Positions 18,407-27,332 of a DNA stretch of 64,000 nt are shown here, piece after piece. Numbering within the stretch: position 1 is the first letter of the stretch; every line of letters starts with the position of its first letter. The notes beneath the pieces were generated by a model that was given only the letters and a program-made list of their open reading frames with translations, was not told the origin of the DNA and made no database searches. Where the stretch lies: positions 1-64,000 of the forward strand of contig JAKBHH010000002.1 in NCBI GenBank assembly GCA_021836865.1. Reading direction: 5' to 3'. Origin of the DNA: Acidobacteriota bacterium. Its GTDB lineage: Bacteria; Acidobacteriota; Terriglobia; Terriglobales; Acidobacteriaceae. The translations under genes and the position numbers were made by a program.

Positions 18407-21400
18407 TTGTGCGCGCATGCGTCATGGCCATTGATGTCTACAGGGTGTCACGCGAACCACGAAGGCACTCTGTTTGTAATGCAACATCTTCCGGGAGAGG
18501 TCGAAAACAACATGAACATGGTTCGCAATGTGCTGGCATTTGTAGCACTTTCTTGCCTCAGCTTGTCTGCTCAGCAGATCACGGGAAACATTCGCGGTAC
18601 CGTTACTGACCCGAGCGGTGCTGTCATCCGGGGCGCTGCGGTTACAGCACGGCATGCGGAAACGGGCCTGTCGCGCACAACCACCACCGACCACAACGGC
18701 AACTACGTTCTTCTGGAACTCCCGGTCGGACACTACCGCCTGCAAACCTTGGCGAAAGGTTTCCAGGAATACGTGCAGGAAGGCATCACGCTCAACGTGA
18801 ACGAGACGGCTTCAGTGTCACCACGACTCGCGGTCGGATCGGAAAACGAGCAGGTGCTAGTGTCCGCCGATGCGAAGCTGATTGAGCCAACCGTCACCAG
18901 CTTGGGCAAGGTAGTGCAACAGCAAGAGTTGGTAGATCTGCCGCTGAACGGGCGCATTTTTTCACAACTTGGGCTGTTGCAGCCGGGAGTCGTCCCTTTG
19001 ACGCCTGGGATAGCCGAAGCGGGTGGATCGCTGCGCAGCGGACAGGCTTATGCGGTCAATGGCCAGCGACCCGAATCAAACAATTTTCTGATCGACGGCG
19101 CGAACAACTTCAACGGAATCGACGGCGGATTCGTGCTGAAACCTCCGGTGGACGCGATCGCCGAGTTCCGCATCATCACGCTTAACGCGAATGCAGAGTT
19201 CGGAAATGCGTTAGGATCCACGACGAACATCATCACGCGGTCGGGTACGAACCATGTTCACGGGACCTTATGGGAGTTCCTGCGCAACGATGCAGTTGAT
19301 GCCAACAATTATTTCGCGCTGACGAAGGAGCCGCTGAAGCAAAACCAGTTTGGCGCCACGGTCGGAGGACCGATCAAAAAGGATAAGACGTTCGTTTTCG
19401 GCTACTATGAAGGCTTCCGCAATCGCCAGGGCGAGACAGCACTGACCACAGTGCCATCGGTAAGGGAGCGTACCGGCGACTTCTCCGAGCTCTGCCCAGA
19501 GGGCTTCACGGCCGGCTTCTGCAACAACCCGGCGCACCAGCTTTTCAACGTCTTCGCCAATGCGCCGTACCCCAATAACCAGGTGCCGCAGACCCAATTT
19601 AATGCGGTGTCACAAAACCTGCTGAGCTTCTTCCCGCTTCCGAACGCCGGTACAAATCTGTTCTCCACCACGCAAACCTTAAGCAACAATACGGATCAGT
19701 TCGGCATCAAGATCGACCATTACCTCAATCCACGCGACACGCTGAACTTCCGGTACATGTTCAACCAGCTCTCCCAGGTCGATCCGCTATCGCCCGGCGG
19801 CGCTAGCGTGCCTGGCTTCCCGGTAGGCGAAGACCAGCGCGCGCAGAACTTTGTGGCGGAAGAAACACACGTCTTTTCGCCCACTCTCATCGCTGTGGCG
19901 CGATTCTCGTTCCTGCGCAACAAATTCCTCTTCGGGGAGCACGAGAACCATCAGTCGCCGTCAAGCCTTGGATTTCAATACCAGCCGAGTCTCGCTATCG
20001 CTGCTGGACCTCCATTCATTCAGGTGAATGGCTATTCTACGGTTGGCGATCCGATTACCGGCCCACGCAATACCTACGAAAACGTCTTCGATTACTCCGG
20101 ATCGCTGAGTTGGGTGCGCAGCAAGCACGAGCTGAAATTCGGCGGCGGATACCAGCATCAGCAGATCAACGTGCTGCAAGGCATCGCCACAAATGGCTTT
20201 TTCGTGTTCGTGCCATTCCCGGTAACGGACGCATTCGCCAGCTTCCTCGTCGGGCAACCCATCGTCTTCCTGCAGGGCATCGGCGATTTCTCGCGTGGTA
20301 TTCGCGGCAACAATGCGAACTGGTACGTACAGGATACTTACAAGGTCTCGTCGCGCTTCACAATCAATGCCGGATTGCGTTACGAGCTGCCCCAACCGTA
20401 CACCGAAATCCATAACCGCATGTCATTGTTCGAGCCCGGGAAGAAGTCTCAGGTCTTGCCCAATGCGCCGGCGGGGTTGCTGTATCCGGGCGATCCAGGT
20501 GTGCCTGCCGGCCTCATTCCAACCGACATGAAGGCATTTGCGCCGCGCGTCGGCATCGCGTGGGATCCGAGTGGTCATGGCAATTCGCTGATCACTTCGT
20601 CGTACGGCATTTTCTATGAGCCCTACTACACCGGACAAGGTGGGCCTTTGCAGGCGCCGATCAGCGCGCCACCATACCTGGGTACGCCGCAGGTGACCCT
20701 ACCGAACTTCGCCAATCCATTCAACGGCAATCCTCCGGCCGTCGGAACGTTCTCCACCCCACTCACAAACCTGACTCTGTCGCCGACGTTGACGCTCCCT
20801 TACACGCAGGACTGGGACTTGAACCTTGAGCACTCGTTCGGATCCAATTTGCATTTCGAGATCGGATACGTGGGCACGAAGGGCACGCATCTGCCGCGCT
20901 TTATCGAAGCCAACCCGGCAGTATTCGTTCCTGGATACGTTAATGGCCAGCCGATTTCAAATTCCAGCAATGCCGATCAGCGGCGGCTTTATTCCGGCTG
21001 CACGCTGGCTGATCCGCCGAGTAGTTGCCTGTTTTCATCGACCGGCGAAATCGCGGGCATCGCCAACTCCGCATACAACGCGATGGAGGCGTCGCTGCGC
21101 AAGCGGTTCAGCCACGGGCTGTCATTCCTCCTCTCGTACACGTGGTCGAAAACGATCGACGATGTTTCGTCGTTCAACATCACCGGATCGGAAGCGAAGC
21201 CTGTAGCAGGCGAAAACGATCTCGCCCAAGATCCGTTTAATCTTGCAGCAGAGCGTGGGCTTTCGCTGTTCGATGCGCGCAACCGATTTGTCGGGAGCTA
21301 TGAATGGGCGCTTCCGTTCTGGAGCCATGCGCAGAACTGGTACCAGTCCGCGTTGGGGGGATGGCAGTTGGATGGAATCGCCACGCTGATGAGCGGCACG

Positions 21401-21823
21401 CCCTTCACGGTCTTCGACTCGAATGACGTTGCGGCGCAAGGCAGCGCGCCGGAGATCACGGGATTCTCCGCGCAGCGGCCCAATCTGGTCGGCAATTCTA
21501 ATAACGGGCCGCGCGCGGTTAACGCGTGGCTCAACACCAGCGCTTTCCAGCGACTCGATCCCGTAGCGAACGCGGGGCAGTTTGGCACGGAAGGACGCAA
21601 CGTGAATATCGGCCCTGCGTATGCTGATTGGGATTTTGCCGCGCTCAAGAACTTCAACGTGACTGAATCAAAGCAACTCCAATTCCGCGCGGAGCTGTTT
21701 GACTTTCTGAACCGCACGAATTTCCGTCTGCCCGACAGCGATATCAGCTCGCCGACGTTCAACCATATCCTTGAAGCGGAGGCTCCGCGCCAGGTGCAGT
21801 TCGCGTTGAAGTTCATGTATTAG
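18407..21823 (+). CDS. TonB-dependent receptor, Oar-like with N-terminal carboxypeptidase-regulatory domain
   Basis: ITGNIRGTVTDPSGAVIRGAAVTARHAETGLSRTTTTDHNGNYVLLELPVGHYRL; plug-like LPLNGRIFSQL; FDARNRFVGSYEWALPF; C-terminal FLNRTNFRLP...RQVQFALKFMY. True start probably ~18512 (MNMVRNVL). Confidence 0.88.
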   Translation: MCAHASWPLMSTGCHANHEGTLFVMQHLPGEVENNMNMVRNVLAFVALSCLSLSAQQITGNIRGTVTDPSGAVIRGAAVTARHAETGLSRTTTTDHNGNYVLLELPVGHYRLQTLAKGFQEYVQEGITLNVNETASVSPRLAVGSENEQVLVSADAKLIEPTVTSLGKVVQQQELVDLPLNGRIFSQLGLLQPGVVPLTPGIAEAGGSLRSGQAYAVNGQRPESNNFLIDGANNFNGIDGGFVLKPPVDAIAEFRIITLNANAEFGNALGSTTNIITRSGTNHVHGTLWEFLRNDAVDANNYFALTKEPLKQNQFGATVGGPIKKDKTFVFGYYEGFRNRQGETALTTVPSVRERTGDFSELCPEGFTAGFCNNPAHQLFNVFANAPYPNNQVPQTQFNAVSQNLLSFFPLPNAGTNLFSTTQTLSNNTDQFGIKIDHYLNPRDTLNFRYMFNQLSQVDPLSPGGASVPGFPVGEDQRAQNFVAEETHVFSPTLIAVARFSFLRNKFLFGEHENHQSPSSLGFQYQPSLAIAAGPPFIQVNGYSTVGDPITGPRNTYENVFDYSGSLSWVRSKHELKFGGGYQHQQINVLQGIATNGFFVFVPFPVTDAFASFLVGQPIVFLQGIGDFSRGIRGNNANWYVQDTYKVSSRFTINAGLRYELPQPYTEIHNRMSLFEPGKKSQVLPNAPAGLLYPGDPGVPAGLIPTDMKAFAPRVGIAWDPSGHGNSLITSSYGIFYEPYYTGQGGPLQAPISAPPYLGTPQVTLPNFANPFNGNPPAVGTFSTPLTNLTLSPTLTLPYTQDWDLNLEHSFGSNLHFEIGYVGTKGTHLPRFIEANPAVFVPGYVNGQPISNSSNADQRRLYSGCTLADPPSSCLFSSTGEIAGIANSAYNAMEASLRKRFSHGLSFLLSYTWSKTIDDVSSFNITGSEAKPVAGENDLAQDPFNLAAERGLSLFDARNRFVGSYEWALPFWSHAQNWYQSALGGWQLDGIATLMSGTPFTVFDSNDVAAQGSAPEITGFSAQRPNLVGNSNNGPRAVNAWLNTSAFQRLDPVANAGQFGTEGRNVNIGPAYADWDFAALKNFNVTESKQLQFRAELFDFLNRTNFRLPDSDISSPTFNHILEAEAPRQVQFALKFMY

Positions 21824-21849
21824 CAAGATTTGAATCAACTGAGGTAGCA

Positions 21850-22473
21850 ATGTTTGCAGACAACGGCGCGGCAATGGCTTGCGCAAAGCTTAGAGTAGCG
21901 CCTTCCTCCACGAATCTGCCCCTGGCGGATGAGCGCACAGCCAACGCCGAGGTCAGGGCATTGTTCGCCGATTACCGCGAGCGGTTTGCCCGGCCCGATC
22001 TTCCGGGGATTGTGCTGTGCTTCGCCACCAACTATGTCCTGCTCAAAGGAATGATGCAGATCGCCGAGGGCCTGCTATTCGGCGAGAGCCTATTGAGCCG
22101 TCGGCACAAGGAGATGATGGCTACGTATGTCTCGCAGCAGAATGCATGCCAATACTGCGCCGATAGCCACGCAGCATTCCTTCGCGTGCACGGTGGATCG
22201 GCTGAAATGCTCCGCGCCCTCCACCACGCGGACTTGGATTCCGACCTCTTTACCGAGTCGGAACTGGCTCTACTGAAACTCGCCGCAAAGGTAAACGCAA
22301 ATTCTCCCCCTGTCACCCGCTCTGATGTGGAAGCAGCCATGCAAGCCGGATGGACGGAAGCGCAAATTGCCGAAGCCGTCCACGTTGTATCCCTGTTTGC
22401 GGCGTTCAATCGCATCGCCAATGGCTTCGGGATTTCATCCCCGTACCCCGGGGGCATGGGAGGCCACCTATGA
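21850..22473 (+). CDS. Carboxymuconolactone decarboxylase/AhpD-like protein (3)
   Basis: LLSRRHKEMMATYVSQQNACQYCADSHAAFLRVHG with CxxC. Confidence 0.82.
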   Translation: MFADNGAAMACAKLRVAPSSTNLPLADERTANAEVRALFADYRERFARPDLPGIVLCFATNYVLLKGMMQIAEGLLFGESLLSRRHKEMMATYVSQQNACQYCADSHAAFLRVHGGSAEMLRALHHADLDSDLFTESELALLKLAAKVNANSPPVTRSDVEAAMQAGWTEAQIAEAVHVVSLFAAFNRIANGFGISSPYPGGMGGHL

Positions 22474-23462
22474 CTGAGGTTTTGAATCCGCGGCGGCCAA
22501 AGCGCGGAACCTGGAAGCCTCAGCCGGAAACCGTCGCACTTGTGCGCGTTTCCGGCAACTCAATCAACGGTGTCGGGGAGACCACGTCTCGCCGCCCATC
22601 TCCATTCTTCTGGCATCCTCCGGATCAGCATCCGTGGGGCGACTTGCAGCTCCTGGCGCGAAAGAACTCACGCAAATGCCCCGGTTCGATGGAGGCATTT
22701 CAGGGTGCCTACACCTATCCCGAGCTGATCCCTGTTGCTGCAAACCGCAACGCGTCTTCTGCTGAAGAGCTTTCCGAAGCGGCAAAGCGTTTCGGTCTGA
22801 CGCACGAGGCGGATGATATCGGGATGGCCGCGATGCATACGCATTATGTGTATCAGGGCTACACTATCGAACATCCGTGGGTCATCATCCTCGCTCTGGC
22901 GCATGACTACGAGCGCCTCCGCGAGGTTCCTTCCGATGAAACCAATGGTATCGGTGTTTGTGATGTGGGCGATCAATATGCCAGGGGTACAAGGGTCTCT
23001 TATGCGCTGGCCAACTGGATTCGTTCGCAGGGCTATGACGCCGATCCGTACCCGGGGCCGATGGCCAGTGCGCTGCTGCTCATTCCGCCTGCAATTGCCG
23101 CCGGGCTCGGCGAACTCGGCAAGCACGGATCGCTCATTAGCCCGCGCTTCGGAGCAGGTGTCCGGCTAGCTGGTGTAACGACGGACATGCCCCTTGTTGC
23201 CACTTCGCCCGTTCAGTTCGGCGCCGATGAGTTTTGCGCAAGCTGCGAGGTGTGCACGCAGGCATGCCCACCCGGCGCCATCACACCGCAGAAGCAGATG
23301 GTGCGCGGCGTCGAGAAATGGTATGTGAATTTTGACAAATGCATACCCTATTTCGCCGAAGCTGCATCCTGCGGCATCTGCATCGCAGAGTGTCCATGGA
23401 CGCGCCCGTCGGTGCGGCCAAAGCTGCTCACTACCATGGCTCGACGGATCGGTAAAGAATGA
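22470..23462 (+). CDS. Reductive dehalogenase-like protein with two [4Fe-4S] motifs, no Tat signal
   Basis: FGAGVRLAGVTTDMPL...FCASCEVCTQACPPGAI...WYVNFDKCIPYFAEAASCGICIAECPW resembles the RdhA C-terminal region; ATGA overlap with the preceding CMD gene. Confidence 0.7.
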   Translation: MTEVLNPRRPKRGTWKPQPETVALVRVSGNSINGVGETTSRRPSPFFWHPPDQHPWGDLQLLARKNSRKCPGSMEAFQGAYTYPELIPVAANRNASSAEELSEAAKRFGLTHEADDIGMAAMHTHYVYQGYTIEHPWVIILALAHDYERLREVPSDETNGIGVCDVGDQYARGTRVSYALANWIRSQGYDADPYPGPMASALLLIPPAIAAGLGELGKHGSLISPRFGAGVRLAGVTTDMPLVATSPVQFGADEFCASCEVCTQACPPGAITPQKQMVRGVEKWYVNFDKCIPYFAEAASCGICIAECPWTRPSVRPKLLTTMARRIGKE

Positions 23463-24760
23463 AGACGGCGCTCCAGAATTCAGACGAAGAGAACTCGATC
23501 AGCTATCCAGGATGGGGCGTTCTCGCGGCCGCCTGCACCGGCGTGATGGTGAGTTTCGCTCCCATTGTTCCGTACACGTTTGGCCTGTTCCTCGATCCGC
23601 TGCATGCGGCGTTTGGTTGGAAGCGAGAGGCGATGGGCGGAGCATTCGCACTGGCTGCCATTACGGTGGCGCTTGTCTCGCCCCTCATCGGCATCTTGCT
23701 CGATCGATATCCCCCACGACGTATCATCCTTCCCGGGATTTTGGTTTTCGCCGCCGGACTTGCCACGCTCAGCCGCTTGACGCCGAATATCGTTCAGTTC
23801 TACCTTACATTTTTTGTGATCGGCTTAGTCGCAAACGCCACAGCGCAATTCGCCTACACGCGCACCGTTCTTACCTGGTTCACAACCCACAGAGGAGTTG
23901 CCCTCGCACTTATGCTTACCGGCAGCGGTATTGGCTCCATCCTGATTCCACCGCTCACCCAGTGGATGATTCAACATCACGGATGGCGCAGCGGCTTTTT
24001 ATTGTTGGGAGGTATCGCCCTGCTAGGCCTGCCGCTTTCTGCCCTCCTCGTGCGTAATCGGCCGGAAGCTGCGATCGTCCGCGCCGAACACCACGCTGAC
24101 AGGGGAATGACCGTCCGTGCGGCGATGCGGACCACCGCATTCTGGATCCTCGCCGTCATCACCATCCTCTCCGCATTCAGCGAAAACGGCCTGGTCACCA
24201 ACCTCGCCCCCATGCTCACTCAACATGGCTTGCTTGCAGCCACTGCCGCGCTCGCTCTTTCAGTCCGCGGGGGAGCAGGAATCCTCGGCCGGCTCGGCAT
24301 CGGCCTTGCCATCGATCGGGTCTCGCCGGAGCGTATCCAGACACTTGTTCTGGCCTTGGCGGCCGCGGGGACGCTCATTCTCGCTTTTGCTGATAGCGCA
24401 TGGACAGCTCTGTTGGGGGCGGCGGTTCTGGGAGTCGGACTCGGTAGCGAAGCCGACGTAGGACCTTACTTGCTTGCGCGCTATTTCGGCCGCCGGCATT
24501 TCTCAGTGTTGTACGGCCTTACCTGGACCGCTTATGCCATCGGGGGCGCCACTGGTCCGCTCTGGATCGGGCACTTGTATGATCGCGCCGGTACGTATCT
24601 GCCGCAATTCATCGTTTATCTTTCGGTTGTGGCGTTTGGAGCGGTAATTCTCAGCTTTTTCCTGCAATCCGCCCGAGAGAGTAGGAAGTCTGCGCCAGAA
24701 GTGACAGTTAACGCAGACATGCAGCTCGAAGGTCAGGAACTGGAAGCCGACTCGGCTTGA
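23459..24760 (+). CDS. MFS transporter (MCT/OFA-like)
   Basis: ~12 hydrophobic segments; YTFGLFLDPLHAAFGWKREAMGGAF; LVSPLIGILLDRYPPRRIILPG; starts by ATGA overlap with the RdhA-like gene. Confidence 0.85.
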   Translation: MKTALQNSDEENSISYPGWGVLAAACTGVMVSFAPIVPYTFGLFLDPLHAAFGWKREAMGGAFALAAITVALVSPLIGILLDRYPPRRIILPGILVFAAGLATLSRLTPNIVQFYLTFFVIGLVANATAQFAYTRTVLTWFTTHRGVALALMLTGSGIGSILIPPLTQWMIQHHGWRSGFLLLGGIALLGLPLSALLVRNRPEAAIVRAEHHADRGMTVRAAMRTTAFWILAVITILSAFSENGLVTNLAPMLTQHGLLAATAALALSVRGGAGILGRLGIGLAIDRVSPERIQTLVLALAAAGTLILAFADSAWTALLGAAVLGVGLGSEADVGPYLLARYFGRRHFSVLYGLTWTAYAIGGATGPLWIGHLYDRAGTYLPQFIVYLSVVAFGAVILSFFLQSARESRKSAPEVTVNADMQLEGQELEADSA

Positions 24761-25118
24761 TTCTAGGGTTGCGATGCCGAAACGGCCTCTGCGCGTAGAT
24801 GCCGCTTGATTTGGGCCGCCTTAGCTAGACTTAGCCCTGAGCCGGCTCAGATCGTTTCGATCTTCATCGAAGCCTGGTACAGTTTGGTCCAACTTGTTTC
24901 AAGCAATGACGCGACGACCCAGATGAGCGGATAACAACCTCTTTGTTTTTTGGGGAAATAGAAATAGAGAAGAGTCGCGATCGGCGTGGATTAGGTTTTC
25001 GCCCGAAGGGTTATAGATACTGGACGTACCACCGCTTCAGATAGGCCAAGAGCACCGACGTTTGTTCACACTTGATGGTCGATCGTTGGATCTGTGTTGA
25101 GTCGAAGTGCGCCAGGTT

Positions 25119-27290
25119 TTATTGGGAGAGCACGCATCCCATTCTTGGCCGTGGAAAAACTACGACGCATTCCTCGCCGGTTTGACGGATCGTGATTTCG
25201 AGATCTGTCGGATAAATGATCTCGGCAGGCTTCGTGGCTCGCAAACGAACTTCCGCATCTCCGTCGATTCGCCACACCGCGAGAAAGGAGCGCTTCGGCG
25301 ATCGTATGCCGAGCGCGATGGGCTTCATGGCGTTTGTGACATTGGGCATGCCGAGTGGATAGAACGGCACCGCATCCGGAATATGTTCGCGGATGATCTC
25401 CTTGTAGACGCGGATGCCTTCTTTTACCTGATACGCGGCCGGGGCATCGAGGCGTGCCTGATGCCCGCTCTGATGGATGCGCAGAAGCATGGCCGAGACC
25501 ATGTTGAAGCTCGCCTGATCTGCATCTGCCCCTTGACGAGGATAGGACCAGACGGCAAGTTGGGAGGGGACTACTCCTGCGGATGCGCCTGTCGCGATTG
25601 CGGGAAGGCGTAAATACTCTTCCTGATCGGTGCAGGACTGGAGCTGCGTGTGAGAGAGCATGCCGTAATCCATCCGACCGCCCCCGCTTCCGCAGTTTTC
25701 GATGACGAGTTCCGGATAGCGATCGAGAAGACCATCGAGCCAGCTGAGAACAGCGCGGTTGTGTTCGAGCAGACCCTGGCCCGGACTGTCGGAATTCAGG
25801 CTGGTGCCTTCCAGCGTGTCGGTGTTGTAGTCCATCTTGATGTAGCCAACGCCGTAGTCGGTTACCAGCCTTTCGACGACACGATTGAGATAGCTCCGCA
25901 CTTCGGGGTTACGAAAGTCGAGAAGAAGACGAGAGTTCTTAATGACTCGCCTGCCGTGCCGCATGAAGAACCAGCTATCGGGCTTCTTCGCAAGCGGGGA
26001 GTGTTTGCCTGCTACTTCCGGCTCCAGCCACAGACCCGGAACCATTCCCTTTTCGCGAATCTTATCGAGCACGTAGCGGATGCCGTGCGGCCATCGCGTC
26101 TTCGATGGTTGCCAGGCCCCGACTGTCGATGACCAGTCCTCGTTTTGCTCTGCGTACCATCCGGCGTCGATCACAAAATACTCGCATCCGGCTTGAGCGG
26201 CAGCATCGATGAGAGGCAGCTCCTTCTCTTCGGTTGGATCGCCCCAGAGACAATTCATGTAGTCGTTGAAAATGACAGGACAAGTGAGATGCTGCGGTGG
26301 CCGCTTCCGCACGCAGATCTGCTCTCTGTATCTGGTCAGCTCCTGCGCGGCCTCCTGGAATCCGCCCTGGACGCAGCCGATCGCAACTGGGACCGTCTTG
26401 TAGGTCTCGCCGGGTTCCAGATTTTTCCACGCCTGGGAGTGGAGTTGATCGGGGCCTCCAAGATAGGCATAAACGTCGGAGGCGCGAATGCCTCTCTCCG
26501 CAAAATTCTACACATCCCAGTACCACGACCCATTGTGTTCGATCTGCCAAAACCACGCAACACCGAGTCTGACGTTTTCGACAATTGCCATGGGAAGATA
26601 CTTTTCCGTTGACCAGCTTCCGACGCTCGCGGCCGACGCCTGCGACCAGCTTGTGCGCATGTTCTCCACGAAGCCGAGCTCAGATGGCCGAAAACTATGC
26701 CACTGTCCTTCAGCCATCCAACTGTTGTATGCGAGCCAGACTTGCAGTTCGCGATCATAGTGGACTGGATCTGACAGGGCGTGGAGCATGGCCGAACTGA
26801 GGTACTCGATTCCGACCGTCCCTTTGCCTGTATTTCTGATCTCAACATGGTGCCGCACGACCGGCAGACCTTCGAATGCTTCGTAGTGGGATTCAAGATC
26901 CAGATGCAGGTCGGAATCTGTCTGCCGCAACACGAGAGTCCTCCCTCGCTCGCTTTGCTGCTCGTCCTTTGCTACAAACGTCATGCGCTGCCCGGGCGAT
27001 CCGGCGGACTGCTTCATTCCGGAATCCGGCGAATCTTCTCCGCTGCACAGAAGCGCTGACTCTACGCCCGCCCACTCTGAGGATTTGTTAGGAGGCTCGA
27101 CATCAACGGGCAGGAATAGATGCTGTCTGAGCCGCCCATCCACAACGGAAAACTCAAACTTCAGTTGACCGCTATTCCATGACAATCGCTCCGCGGATTC
27201 CGGTCCCGCAGCAGCGCCGGATGCGGAGGTGGAAAACACGGCGCTGACACCTGCGGCGCCCGACGAAATGAGAAACTTACGACGATTCAT
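25119..27290 (-). pseudogene. Alpha-galactosidase (GH36-like) interrupted by one in-frame TAG
   Basis: ORFs 26508..27308 and 25119..26312 are in the same frame. Translation runs ...HNGSWYWDV*NFAERGIRASDVYAYLGGPDQLHSQAWKNLEPGETYKTVPVAIG...HLTCPVIFNDYMNCLWGD; GWYAEQNEDW...GLWLEPE, YIKMDYNTD and ENCGSGGGRMD are GH36-type motifs. Tat-like N-terminus MNRRKFLISS. Confidence 0.85.
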
Positions 27291-27332
27291 GAGTTCATCC
27301 GTGTGCAAGAAATGAATGAGATTCGTATGCTC

